In this document: positions 8,518-19,786 of the stretch, one piece after another | Numbering within the stretch: position 1 is the stretch's first letter | How the letters are laid out: every line of letters starts with the position of its first letter | Assembly (NCBI GenBank): GCA_009731375.1 | Contig: BJOX01000139.1 | Coordinates: 606,487-631,150 of the forward strand | From: Paulinella micropora | Lineage: Eukaryota > Cercozoa > Imbricatea > Euglyphida | Direction of reading: 5' to 3' | DNA: 24,664 nt | Notes under the pieces: generated by a model | The model's database searches: none | The model's input: the letters and a program-made list of their open reading frames with translations, nothing else | What the model was told of the DNA's origin: nothing | Made by a program: the position numbers and the translations under genes

Positions 8518-9321
8518 AGAGAAGTCCAGAACTTGGCGTAGTTGCTGAGTATTTCGCTTGTGTCGGCATGCTTTTGCTGACATCACTGACATCGGCTTGA
8601 AAAGGATTGGACGTGGCCCAACTTTTTGAGAAAGCACAAAGTAAAGGCAATACTTGGCAAAGACGAGGCATCCGGCCGCGTAAATACACTGTTTTTCCCG
8701 AATCAGTGGCTATTTTTCTAGGAAGGTTTTCATTGGACAAAACAATTCTGCGCTGTCTTGAGGTTTTGTCATCTTTGCGTCTTCAAGACTGCTTGAACCT
8801 CCTTCCTTTCGACGATTTTGCATGTCATGTGTGGTTACAACCTTTAGGAATGTGTTGCATGTTTTTCATGGCTTTGTTGCGACATGTCTGGTCGAATGAA
8901 CTCGAAAATTTGCGCTGACATTTTCTGCTACAAGACTTCGATCCATAAAAGAACACGTTTGAATGATGAAAAAGAAAAACGCAGAAAATCTATATTTCAT
9001 GAAAAAGAAAGTAAGACTAAAACTCGTGCGTCCTTTCCTCGAACTCTGTCTTTTCCCCTTGCAGCGAGTCAATGGGTGACGACTCTCCCTTCTTGGGGTC
9101 GGGCGATACTCAGGCATCCATACAGGAGCAGGTCTTTTTGCGCGTGTGTCTTCATCTTATTGTTTGATTCTTTGTTTGTTTGTTGTTGTCTTTCTTCTCT
9201 CCTTCTTTCTGGCTTGTTTGTGTTTCTGTCTGCCTTTTTCCTTCCATCTTTCTTTCTTGGCTTCTTTCTTGGTTTCTTTCTTCCCTTCTTTCTGTGTTTA
9301 TCTCCTGTTAAAACTCGTCCG
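8518..9321. other. Non-repeat island with overlapping unrecognised frames
   Basis: A 103-codon plus-strand frame (8607-8918) and a minus-strand frame running from about 8740 leftward overlap. Neither shows a domain I recognise, and codon content does not favour one clearly. After 9150 the sequence becomes a T/C-rich TTTCTTTC-like tract grading into the microsatellite. Confidence 0.3.
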
Positions 9322-10716
<1,395 letters not shown>

Positions 10717-11602
10717 CACATCGAGAGCCATAACAACGCTTCCCTATAGACCAAAATGAATCAAAGTCTATGTTTGTGAAAGAGGGCGAGCAAAAGCCTA
10801 AGGGTCAGTCATTTCATCGTCCATCTCTGCTCGACACCGCAAACGATTGGCAGCTCCAAACCCAATACACCGGTTCTGAGCAAGCCTTTCCTGTCCACAT
10901 CTGTGTTACTGGCCTCCGCCCCGATATTGTTGTCTGGTCATTGTCTACCAAGAAGTGTATACTGATCGAACTCACGTGCCCGGTCGAGGAAAACATCCTT
11001 GACGCACGAGCCTACAAGACCAGCCGATACAATGGGCTCAAATCTCAAATCGAGGACAACGGATGGACCTGCCACCTTCGACCAATCGAATGCGGGGCTC
11101 GCGGCATGGTATCGTTCTCTGTTCATCGATGTTTCCGCGCCTTGGGTTTTTCCCATCCCCAATCCAAATCCCTTTGCTTCAAGCTATCCTCCTGCGTAGC
11201 TCGTTGCTCTTTTGCGATTTATCGCTCCTGTGCAGTCAAAAATTGGACTAATCTTCCTCTAGTCCGTATTGGTGACTGCATTCTGTCATAGCCGTTTAGT
11301 GTTGCATAGCCCGGGCTAGGTCCGTTCGGGGGTTTAGGCCTTATACAATGTCATCAATGTAGCTTGCGCAAGCTTACGGTGCTCAAAACACTTGGACTAA
11401 AGGCTTCCTTTTCTTTCTCTTCTTCCTTATCCTCCCCACTCTCCATTCCTAGATTGCCTTTTTCTTCAACGTCCTCCTCTTCTTTTTGCCAGAACACAGT
11501 CTACCCGTGATTCCCATCCCGGACACATGCACAGTACACAAATTACTGTTTGATGTGAAACTGCGTTCCTTTGCAAGGACTACATTCCTTTTGTGACAGC
11601 TC
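10717..11602 (+). mobile_element. 5'-truncated RLE non-LTR retrotransposon, copy A
   Basis: Collinear with 14941-15833 of the long copy and highly similar by eye. The left junction follows (TATC)n directly (TATCT|CACATCGAG). The right end reads CAGCTCATC and passes into (TATC)n. It carries the endonuclease end of the protein and the whole 3' UTR. Truncation at the 5' end with an intact 3' end is typical of target-primed reverse transcription. Confidence 0.9.
10770..11291 (+). pseudogene. C-terminal restriction-like endonuclease of copy A
   Basis: About 173 codons in frame with the endonuclease of the long copy, with LRPDIVVWSLSTKKCILIEL and then VEENILDARAYKTSRY: the PD...(E)...K core of the restriction-like endonuclease found at the C-terminus of R2-type non-LTR elements. 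It lacks reverse transcriptase because of truncation. One base is missing relative to the long copy near 10743, so the frame upstream of 10770 meets a stop. Differences from the long copy include changed residues (S/N, G/V) but no internal stop over 170 codons. Confidence 0.8.
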
Positions 11603-11683
<81 letters not shown>

Positions 11684-11782
11684 CCTACCTACCTACCTAC
11701 CTACCTACCTACCTACCTACCTACCTATCTATCTATCTATCTATCTATCTATNNNNNNNNNNNNNNNNNNNNNNNNNNNNNN
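11603..11782. repeat. (TATC)n/(TACC)n tail of copy A, ending in a 30-N gap
   Basis: TATC units, then TACC units, then TATC units, followed by N from 11753 to 11782. Confidence 0.9.
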
Positions 11783-11952
11783 AGATTGCCTTTTTCTTCA
11801 ACGTCCTTCCTCCTCTTCTTTTTTCCAGAACACAGTCTACCCGTGATTCCCATCCCGGACACATGCACAGTACACAAATTACTGTTTGATGTGAAACTGT
11901 GTTCCTTTGCAAGGACTACATTCCTTTGGNNNNNNNNNNGCGACATCTCATC
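11783..11952 (+). mobile_element. 3'-end fragment of the same retrotransposon, copy B
   Basis: Matches the last 160 or so bases of copies A and C (AGAACACAGTCTACCCGTGA and on). A 10-N gap (11930-11939) splits it inside CCTTTG/GCGACATC, exactly where the other copies are continuous, so the gap is probably spurious. Its end, GCGACATCTCATC, runs straight into the 5' region of the long copy with no TATC array. Confidence 0.8.
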
Positions 11953-12083
11953 CATATGTGACTTCGTCGCGGCGATAAAGCGCGGCAACCAAACCTTTCT
12001 CCTTTTTCTTCTTGGGCTGACAACCCTGGCTTAAACAAAGAGGCTTGCTTCCCCTAAGTTAAGCCGTAAGTTACAAAAACTAC

Positions 12084-12177
12084 ATGCGAAAACCTACCGA
12101 CGCACCGCTCTTCCCTCCGGAGTGGCCGCCGTCACCCTCCCAGTGCGTGCTCTGCACCTTTTGCTCATGTTCACCCT
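12084..12177 (+). pseudogene. Possible N-terminal Cys finger start of the element protein
   Basis: The frame from ATG at 12084 gives a proline-rich start and then QCVLCTFC. R2-type proteins begin with C2H2 fingers, and a CxxC here followed by His residues in the next frame (HVHPYEDL) would fit one, but only if a frame change near 12175 is assumed. Weak. Confidence 0.3.
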
Positions 12178-12180
12178 TAC

Positions 12181-12912
12181 GAAGATCTTTCGGGCCTCCT
12201 CGAAAAGAAGAGTCCAAAAGCGCACGTCCATCCGGACTACAAGTCGCAACCCGGCATTATCGACCTGGATTCCACCCACTGTGTTGACGCCGAGACATAC
12301 TCTCATTTCGTCCATCGGACAAGAAGTGCCCCGAAAGAACCAACCGAAAGAAGAAAACGCCTGGTATTGCCAGCAACACCAAGCGAATGGAAAGGCATTG
12401 AAGAAGAACTCCAATCCGCACTCCCTCTCATCCTCCCCTCCTCTCTCATCAAACGCTTGTCGTGTGACGAAGCAGTAGCGAAATTTGAAAGATATCTCTA
12501 CGACTTCATATCACAACGGGTACCTCAAACAAAAACACAAGAACAAACTCATGAACGAAAAAACCGCCACGTAATCCGGCTCCAAACAGAACTCACGCAG
12601 AACCGACAACAAAAACTGATCCAAAAGAGACATCTGCGAGATCTCAAAAGGGCAGGTTCAATTCCAGCTGCTGTTGCAAAAAGCCTGCAAAAAACTTGGC
12701 GAGTATTATTGAAGACCGGTAACCGCCTCCGCCGTCGTCTCAAGGAAGCAACTTTAAGCTCCGCTCAACGACAAGCAAATACACGCTTCCGAACTGACCC
12801 TCATAAGTTTGCCAAAAATCTGTTTCATCCCCCCTCAACCCAAACCACTTCCTCCCTATCCAAAGAAAACTGTGACTCCTACTTTCCCAACCTATACAAA
12901 GACGCAACGTGA
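12181..12912 (+). CDS. N-terminal domain of the element protein (frame 1 segment)
   Basis: An open frame, without a clear ATG, that runs to TGA at 12910-12912. It holds a basic linker (TERRKRLVLP), a helical SEWKGIEEELQSALPLI segment, a Lys/Arg/Gln-rich helix (about 12540-12660) and then FRTDPHKFAKNLF and KENCDSYF. In RLE and related LINE proteins a (D)P-x-x-F-x-K-x-LF segment and an x-YF segment lie just before the reverse transcriptase. The following domain continues in the next frame after position 12905 with no loss of similarity, so a one-base indel, not a real terminus, ends this frame. Programmed shifting cannot be excluded. Confidence 0.65.
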   Translation, partial: EDLSGLLEKKSPKAHVHPDYKSQPGIIDLDSTHCVDAETYSHFVHRTRSAPKEPTERRKRLVLPATPSEWKGIEEELQSALPLILPSSLIKRLSCDEAVAKFERYLYDFISQRVPQTKTQEQTHERKNRHVIRLQTELTQNRQQKLIQKRHLRDLKRAGSIPAAVAKSLQKTWRVLLKTGNRLRRRLKEATLSSAQRQANTRFRTDPHKFAKNLFHPPSTQTTSSLSKENCDSYFPNLYKDAT

Positions 12913-14623
12913 ACAAACCTACGTGCACTTACCTGAAATGAATCGCCCGCCTCTACCAACTGTCCCCTTTGACCTCAAGCCACCGTCCTTCTTGGAAACC
13001 AAAAGATCTGTGTTTGCCAAGCGTAATGGTGCAGCCCCTGGCAGAGATGGTATTAGCTACCTTGTTTACAAGAGACTTCCCACCGCTTTACTTTTCTTAC
13101 ACAAACTCATTGTCAAGTGTTGGACAACGGATGTAGCTAATAGCTGGGCCCAAGCTGCTATCTCCCTCCTTCATAAGGACGGCGATCCACTTCAGGCCTC
13201 AAACTATCGTCCGATTGCTCTGACAAGCTGCTCGGGTAAGGTATTTTTCTCTTTGTGGTCAAAACGCCTAGAGAGTTTTTTGCTAGATAACAAGTACTTT
13301 GACAGAGCAAAACAAAAAGGTTTCCTCCGTAACGTTGCAGGATGCCCCGAGCACATTGCTACTACAAAAGCTACCATCAGAAATGCAAAAGATCACTATC
13401 GCCAACTGGTCATAGCATGGATTGACCTACAAAACGCTTTTGGAAGCGTAAACCACAACTTGATCCAGTTCGCTCTCTGGTGGTACCACGTGCCCCCTAT
13501 GTTTGCTCGCATAATCTTTTTATACTACGAACTCTTAGTAGCCACAATCGAAGGGAAAGATTGGTCATCAGAACCCTTTGTTTTTGCTGTTGGCGTTTTT
13601 CAAGGATGCTGCATTTCTCCTCTCCTTTTCAACATAGTTTTCAACCTACTCCTTGACCTCCTATCATCCTTGACCAAAAACAACGGTTATCATTTCAAGC
13701 ATAAGACCTCAACAGATGAAGTCATCGTGCACGAAGCTGCCTATGCTGACGATCTCAAACTACACAGCCGATCCCCGAAACAATGTCAATCGTCCATCAA
13801 CATGATTGACAAATTTCTGTCATGGACCAGAACAATGGCCGCGAAACCGCCCAAATGCAAAAGCCTTGCTTTCAAATATTGGACTAAAGCCGACGACCAT
13901 AAGGGTCTCAAACGATTAATGCCGATTTCGTTCCCACCTTTCGACCCCGCCCTGACTATTACTGGCAAACCAATTAACTTCATCGCTGACAAGCCTTTCA
14001 AAGACCTCGGATGGATTGTCTACCATGACCTCAGCGAAAACGAACAACGAGCAGAAATCCAAAAGAAGTTCATTCTTTCTATGCAAGCCATCGATAGCTG
14101 CTCGATCAATGGCTTTATGAAACTTTGGCTCTACCAGCACTATGCTGTCCAGTCACTTGCCTGGCCATTTCTCATTTATGACCTCTGCTTATCTTTCGCC
14201 AAAACCCTTGAGAAAATTGCGACCCGCTTCCTCAAAAAATCTACCAATATCTACAAAAGAGCTCTGGTCTCCTGCCTTTACCGCCCACGCTCGAAATTCG
14301 GTCTACAGCTCCAGTCCATCGTCTCTTTTTACCAGCGACTTCAAATCAACCGTGCTCAAATGCTGAAGTACTGCCCAGATAAACACCTCTCGTCCATTTA
14401 TGCGATGAACCTGACGAAACACGAAACATTTCGAACTATCTGGAAACCAGAGCCTGTGCTCGAAAAGCTTGAGGCACAAGTTGATTTTGAATTCAAACAT
14501 CGAGGCCAATCCGATCATCTCGGACTTGGCCATGGTCGCTACCCAAAAGAACATTCCATCACAGACCGCAAAGACAGGATTTTAGAATTAGCTGCTGAGA
14601 CAATACTTGAGGCAACCACAGTG
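12905..14623 (+). CDS. Reverse transcriptase of the RLE non-LTR retrotransposon (frame 2 segment)
   Basis: This segment belongs to a frame open from 12809 to 14728; similarity supports about 12905-14623. Motifs in order: NGAAPGRDGISYLVYK (RT block 1), ASNYRPIALTSCSGKVF (block 2), IAWIDLQNAFGSVNH with the first catalytic Asp (codon 13424-13426), VFQGCCISPLLFN (13595 on), AAYADDLKLHS with the YADD catalytic box at 13742-13753, then a conserved DLGWIVY strand and a thumb-like helical region. QG-x2-ISPLLFN and YADD are family hallmarks. It makes cDNA at the nicked target by target-primed reverse transcription. There are no stops over more than 570 codons, so decay is recent or the frame breaks are sequencing errors. 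The frame change near 14620 separates it from the CCHC and endonuclease region. Confidence 0.9.
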
Positions 14624-14628
14624 CAGAC

Positions 14629-15516
14629 ATGGACAAAGCCATGCAAGGGTGCTTTCTTCGTTTTGAAGACGCATGCCCCTTTGACCTCTCCTGGGCTCGC
14701 CTCATCGGAACCCGTAATCCCCGCTTAATCCCTTGGGTCATCAATGCAAGCACAAACTCGGTTATTACCCCCGACCTTAGACGTCTGTGGGGAATCATTC
14801 CCAACAACAAGTGTGCTCTCTGTTCTGGTCAAGCACATTTATGTCACATCCTCTCCGGTTGCCATGTTGCCCTCAAACAAGGCCGTTATACCTGGCGTCA
14901 CGACTCTGTGCTCTGCACTATTGAAGCTCCCCTTCAAAAACACATCGAGAGCCATAACAAACGCTCCCGTATAGACGAAAATGAATCAAAGTCTATGTTT
15001 GTGAAAGAGGGCGAGCAGAAGTCTAAAGGGCAGTCATTTCATCGTCCATGCCTGCTTGACACCGCAAACGATTGGCAGCTCCAAACCCAGTACACCGGTT
15101 CTGAGCAAGCCTTTCCTGTCCACATCTGTGTCACTGACCTCCGCCCCGATATTGTTGTCTGGTCATTGTCTACCAAGATATGTATACTGATCGAGCTCAC
15201 GTGCCCGGTCGAGGAAAACATCCTTGATGCACGAGCCTACAAGACTAACCGATATAATGTGCTCAAATCTCAAATCGAGGACAACGGATGGACCTGCCAC
15301 CTTCGACCAATCGAATGCGGGGCTCGCGGCATGGTATCGTTCTCTGTTCATCGATGTTTCCGCGCCTTGGGTTTTTCACATCCCCAATCCAAATCCCTTT
15401 CCTTCAAGCTATCGTCCTGCGTAGCTCGTTGCTCTTTTGCGATCTATCGCTCCTGTGCAGTCAAAAATTGGACTAATCTTCCTCTAGTCCGTATCGGTGA
15501 CTGCATTCCGTCATAG
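14629..15516 (+). CDS. CCHC motif and restriction-like endonuclease of the element protein (frame 1 segment)
   Basis: Residues numbered from the ATG at 14629. WARLIGTRNPRLIPWVINA and the LRRLWGI segment lead to a CCHC motif at C62, C65, H73, C78 (C-x2-C-x7-H-x4-C), then YTWRHDSVL, HN, and the endonuclease core LRPDIVVW (D174), ILIEL (E189) and AYKTNRYN (K205). The C-x2-C-x7-H-x4-C and RPD...E...K arrangement is that of RLE-type non-LTR elements, where the enzyme nicks target DNA. The ATG is probably internal, since the RT frame ends by a frame change a few codons upstream. It ends in TAG at 15514-15516. Confidence 0.88.
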   Translation: MDKAMQGCFLRFEDACPFDLSWARLIGTRNPRLIPWVINASTNSVITPDLRRLWGIIPNNKCALCSGQAHLCHILSGCHVALKQGRYTWRHDSVLCTIEAPLQKHIESHNKRSRIDENESKSMFVKEGEQKSKGQSFHRPCLLDTANDWQLQTQYTGSEQAFPVHICVTDLRPDIVVWSLSTKICILIELTCPVEENILDARAYKTNRYNVLKSQIEDNGWTCHLRPIECGARGMVSFSVHRCFRALGFSHPQSKSLSFKLSSCVARCSFAIYRSCAVKNWTNLPLVRIGDCIPS

Positions 15517-15830
15517 CCGTCCAGTGTTGCATAGCCCGGGCTAGGTCCCTTCGGGGGTTTAGGCCTCATACAATGTCATCATTGTAGCTTGCGCAAGCTT
15601 ACGGTGCTCAAAACACTTGGACTAAAGGCTTCCTTTTCTTTCTCTTCTTCCTTATCCTCCCCACTCTCCATTCCTAGATTGCCTTTTTCTTCAACGTCCT
15701 TCCTCCTCTTCTTTTTTCCAGAACACAGTCTACCCGTGATTCCCATCCCGGACACATGCACAGTACACAAATTATTGTTTGATGTGAAACTAAGTTCCTT
15801 TGCAAGGACTACATTCCTTTGCGACATCTC

Positions 15831-15833
<3 letters not shown>
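15517..15833 (+). other. 3' UTR of the retrotransposon with conserved hairpins
   Basis: Shared by copies A and C, with its end shared by B, D and E. It contains a 7-bp stem with a TTCG loop (15543-15549 / 15554-15560), an ACAATG-TCAT-CATTGT hairpin (15570-15585) and the palindrome AGCTTGCGCAAGCT (15586-15599). A C/T-rich stretch (15626-15720) precedes the end GCGACATCTCATC. Such structures are commonly the RNA feature bound by the element's own protein. Confidence 0.75.
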
Positions 15834-15886
<53 letters not shown>

Positions 15887-15887
15887 G

Positions 15888-15923
<36 letters not shown>

Positions 15924-15955
15924 ACTATCTATCTATCTATCTATCTATCTCTCTC

Positions 15956-15987
<32 letters not shown>

Positions 15988-15988
15988 C

Positions 15989-16030
<42 letters not shown>

Positions 16031-16064
16031 ACCTACCTACCTACCTACCTACCTACCTACCTAC

Positions 16065-16104
<40 letters not shown>

Positions 16105-16158
16105 ATATCTATCCATCTATCTATCTATCTATCCATCTATCTATCTATCTCTCTATCT
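15834..16158. repeat. Compound (TATC)n/(TC)n/(TACC)n array
   Basis: TATC units to about 15953, TC-rich to about 16030, TACC units, then TATC units. It joins copy C to copy D. Confidence 0.95.
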
Positions 16159-16280
16159 CCTCTTCTTTTTCCAGAACACAGTCTACCCGTGATTCCCATC
16201 CCGGACACATGCACAGTACACAAATTGCCGTTTGATGTGAAACTGGGTTCCTTTGCAAGGACTACTCCTTTTGCGATATC

Positions 16281-16284
<4 letters not shown>
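16159..16284 (+). mobile_element. 3'-end fragment of the retrotransposon, copy D
   Basis: About 126 bases from the C/T-rich stretch to the tail (GCGATATCTTATC), flanked on both sides by (TATC)n. Same orientation as copies A, B and C. Confidence 0.88.
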
Positions 16285-16357
<73 letters not shown>

Positions 16358-16358
16358 C

Positions 16359-16404
<46 letters not shown>

Positions 16405-16419
16405 GTGTCTGTCTATCTG

Positions 16420-16452
<33 letters not shown>
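16285..16452. repeat. (TATC)n tract
   Basis: TATC units with TGTC variants near 16405-16420. Confidence 0.95.
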
Positions 16453-16524
16453 TTTTGTACATTTTCCTACTTTTCTGTGATAATCTCGTTCTTTCTTCCC
16501 TCTTTTCGCCTCCCCTGCCCTTCT

Positions 16525-16557
<33 letters not shown>

Positions 16558-16761
16558 NNNNNNNNNNAGGTGGCAGATCAGCACTGGGAAAACACGGAAA
16601 AGCTTCACGGGAAAACGACACGACAGAAACGCCAAAAGAAACGGCAGCCGCCAGTCAGGCCGGGTCCCACTGCTGACCGACCACAATGAGCAGGCGGACC
16701 ACATGGGCCAGCAGCGAAACGGTTCTAACGGCTGCGACGCACGCAGTAACGGCTCTAACGG
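16453..16761. other. Island with (C)31, a 10-N gap and short unique sequence
   Basis: T-rich sequence to 16526, (C)31 at 16527-16557, N at 16558-16567, then about 190 bases of complex sequence with two related segments (CGGTTCTAACGGCTGCGACG and AACGGCTCTAACGG). A short basic frame is present but unrecognised. The island ends at a tetranucleotide tract. Confidence 0.6.
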
Positions 16762-16800
16762 TATGTCTATCTATCTATCCATCCATCCATCCATCCATCC

Positions 16801-16835
<35 letters not shown>

Positions 16836-16923
16836 CATCCATCTATCCATCCATCTATCCATCTATCCATCCATATTTCTATCTTTCTATCTATCTATCT
16901 ATATATCTATCTATCTATCTATT

Positions 16924-16973
<50 letters not shown>

Positions 16974-17069
16974 CCTACCTACCTACCTGCCTGCCTGCCT
17001 ACCTACCTACCTTACTTGTCCATCCATCCATCCATCTATCTATCTATCTATCTATCTCTAACTAACTAA

Positions 17070-17142
<73 letters not shown>

Positions 17143-17155
17143 CATCCATCCATCC

Positions 17156-17225
<70 letters not shown>

Positions 17226-17226
17226 T
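16762..17226. repeat. Compound (TATC)n/(CATC)n array
   Basis: TATC and CATC tetramers with a short TACC/TGCC block near 16972-17010 and a CTAA block near 17058-17070. Confidence 0.95.
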
Positions 17227-18124
17227 AACGTAATCTAATCTAATCTAATCTAATCTAATCTAATCTGATCTGATCTAATCTAATCTAATCTAATCTAATC
17301 TAATCTAATCTAATCTAATCTAATCTAATCTAATCTGATCTGATCTGATCTGATCTGATCTGATCTGATCTGATCTGATCTAATCTAATCTAATCTAATC
17401 TAATAATCTAATCTAATCTAATCTAATCTAATCTAATCTAATCTAATCTAATCTAATCTAATCTATCTTATCTAATCTTATCTTATCTTATCTTATCTTA
17501 TCTTATCTTATCTTATCTTATCTTATCTTATCTTATCTTATCTTATCTTATCATATCTTATCTTATCTACTCTGATCTGATCTGATCTGATCTGATCTGA
17601 TCTGATCAGATCTGATCAGATCTGATCAGATCTGATCTGATCTGATCTGATCTGATCTGATCGGATCTGATCTGATCTGATCTTATCTGATCTTATCTTA
17701 TCTTATCTCATCTCATCTTATCTTATTTTATCTCATCTTATCTTATCTTGTGTTGTATAAGATATGATCTTATCTTATCTTATCTTATCTTATCTTATCT
17801 TATCTTACCTTACCTAATCTTATCTTATCTTACCTTATCTTATCTTATCTTATCTTATCTTATCTTATCTTATCTTATCTTATCTTATCTTATCTTATCT
17901 TATCTTATCTTATCTTGCCTTGCCTTGTCTTGTCTTGTCTTGTCTTGTCTTGTCTTGCCTTGTCTTGCCTTGTCTTGTCTTGTCTTGTCTTGTCTTGTCT
18001 TGTTTTCTCTTGTTTTCTCTTGCCTTGTCTTGCCCTGTCTTGCCTTGTCTTGTCTTGTCTTGTCTTGTCTTGTCTTACCTTACCTTACCTTACCTTACCT
18101 TACCTTACCTTACCTTACCTTACC
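17227..18124. repeat. Pentanucleotide array with drifting unit
   Basis: Order: TCTAA, TCTGA, TCTAA, TCTTA, TCTGA, TCTTA, TCTTG, TTACC. Each block differs from its neighbour by one or two bases of a five-base unit and each is fairly homogeneous. No coding content: the Leu/Ser/Tyr frames are artefacts. Confidence 0.95.
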
Positions 18125-18236
18125 TATCTGTTTCCCAAGGCTGGGCGCCACCTGGCCAAAAGAAAGTGGTGAATGGTGAACATGTCACTACAAAAGAAGA
18201 AGAAGAGAAGGAGGAGGAGGAAGAGGAAGAGGTGCA

Positions 18237-18300
<64 letters not shown>
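18125..18300. other. Short unique island then (TATC)n
   Basis: About 110 bases of complex sequence (CCCAAGGCTGGGCGCCACC, then an A/G-rich GAAGAAGAGG tract), followed by (TATC)n at 18237-18300. Nothing recognised. Confidence 0.5.
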
Positions 18301-19587
18301 CCTGGAGACGGTCTCTGCCACTGGCAACTCAGCCTAGGGTTCAGATCTAACTATCTCCTACAATGACGATTTTGTGTCCGCCGTTAATCGCGCGCAGCGC
18401 AAGGGCTAAACAGGCGACCAACTCCTGACCATGGCTGATGAAGTCGGGGCGTGATGCAAAGGGTTGATGAAGTCGGGGTTGTAGAAGGTAACTCACAACG
18501 AGCGTGAACTCCTGAAACCTCGNNNNNNNNNNNNNNNNNNNNNNNNNNNNNNNNNNNNNNNNNNNNNNNNNNNNNNNNNNNNNNNNNNNNNNNNNNNNNN
18601 NNNNNNNNNNNNNNNNNNNNNNNNNNNNNNNNNNNNNNNNNNNNNNNNNNNNNNNNNNNNNNNNNNNNNNNNNNNNNNNNNNNNNNNNNNNNNNNNNNNN
18701 NNNNNNNNNNNNNNNNNNNNNNNNNNNNNNNNNNNNNNNNNNNNNNNNNNNNNNNNNNNNNNNNNNNNNNNNNNNNNNNNNNNNNNNNNNNNNNNNNNNN
18801 NNNNNNNNNNNNNNNNNNNNNNNNNNNNNNNNNNNNNNNNNNNNNNNNNNNNNNNNNNNNNNNNNNNNNNNNNNNNNNNNNNNNNNNNNNNNNNNNNNNN
18901 NNNNNNNNNNNNNNNNNNNNNNNNNNNNNNNNNNNNNNNNNNNNNNNNNNNNNNNNNNNNNNNNNNNNNNNNNNNNNNNNNNNNNNNNNNNNNNNNNNNN
19001 NNNNNNNNNNNNNNNNNNNNNNNNNNNNNNNNNNNNNNNNNNNNNNNNNNNNNNNNNNNNNNNNNNNNNNNNNNNNNNNNNNNNNNNNNNNNNNNNNNNN
19101 NNNNNNNNNNNNNNNNNNNNNNNNNNNNNNNNNNNNNNNNNNNNNNNNNNNNNNNNNNNNNNNNNNNNNNNNNNNNNNNNNNNNNNNNNNNNNNNNNNNN
19201 NNNATTTTGTGTCCGCCGTTAATCGCGCGCAGCGCAAGGGCTAAACAGGCAACCAACTCCTGACCATGGCTGATGAAGTCGGGGCGTGATGCAAAGGGTT
19301 GATGAAGTCGGGGTTGTAGAAGGTAACTCACAACGAGCGTGAACTCCTGAAACCTCGGCTTGTTTGTGGCATCATCTCCTTAGGGCACACGCTCCTGGGG
19401 AGTGTTCTAGTGTTGTCCCGTATAGTTCAAAAGGGCTCGGCTACCTTTCGGCTTGAACTGGGCACAGACACCAACCACAGCGAGACAGTGGTTGGTGTGC
19501 AGCTTGGCCGGTGCTGAAAGTTCTTGTCGGGGGTAGTATAGGAGGCAATGGCTTTTCAAGCTAAGCCACGCCCATAGATTAAACATA
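18301..19587 (+). mobile_element. Second repeat-like block bounded by (TATC)n, with a 681-N gap
   Basis: Complex sequence between two (TATC)n tracts. 18369-18522 and 19204-19357 are near-identical (154 bases, one mismatch seen) and each abuts the N run (18523-19203). To the right lie two hairpins (19425-19458, and 19468-19498 with a perfect 11-bp stem). The block ends GATTAAACA before (TATC)n. The structured 3' end and TATC tail resemble the retrotransposon above, but the sequence is different and I see no reverse transcriptase. A second non-LTR or SINE-like family is one reading. Confidence 0.35.
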
Positions 19588-19611
19588 TCTATCTATCTAT
19601 CTATCTATCTA

Positions 19612-19679
<68 letters not shown>

Positions 19680-19752
19680 CCTACCTACCTACCTACCTAT
19701 CTATCTACCTATCTACCTACCTACCTACCTACATACCTATCTACCTATCTAT
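19588..19752. repeat. (TATC)n/(TGTC)n/(TACC)n array
   Basis: TATC, then TGTC, TATC and TACC blocks. Confidence 0.95.
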
Positions 19753-19786
19753 ATGTATACAGGAAGGGAAGGTTGATCAGGTTGAA

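Larger units (their letters stand above)
11953..15833 (+). mobile_element. Near full-length RLE non-LTR retrotransposon, copy C
   Basis: About 3.9 kb. Order: 5' region, N-terminal domain, reverse transcriptase with YADD, CCHC motif, restriction-like endonuclease, 3' UTR with hairpins, (TATC)n tail. This is the layout of RLE-encoding single-ORF elements (CRE, R2, R4, NeSL and related clades). I cannot assign the clade without a tree. The coding region is split by frame changes near 12175, 12905 and 14620. The exact 5' boundary is uncertain because no flanking copy extends this far. Confidence 0.9.

Noticed and set aside
12809-12910. ATG-like start of the reverse transcriptase frame at 12809 as the true protein start
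   Set aside because: The first part of that frame is proline-rich and overlaps the better conserved N-terminal segment in the other frame. Similarity crosses between frames near 12905, so a frame change is more likely.
17227-18124. Possible telomeric repeat
   Set aside because: The pentamers (TCTAA, TCTGA, TCTTA, TCTTG, TTACC) match no standard telomere unit on either strand and drift in sequence.
17748-18366. Leu/Ser/Tyr-rich frames that look like membrane proteins
   Set aside because: They come from the pentanucleotide array; hydrophobicity is a by-product of the repeat.
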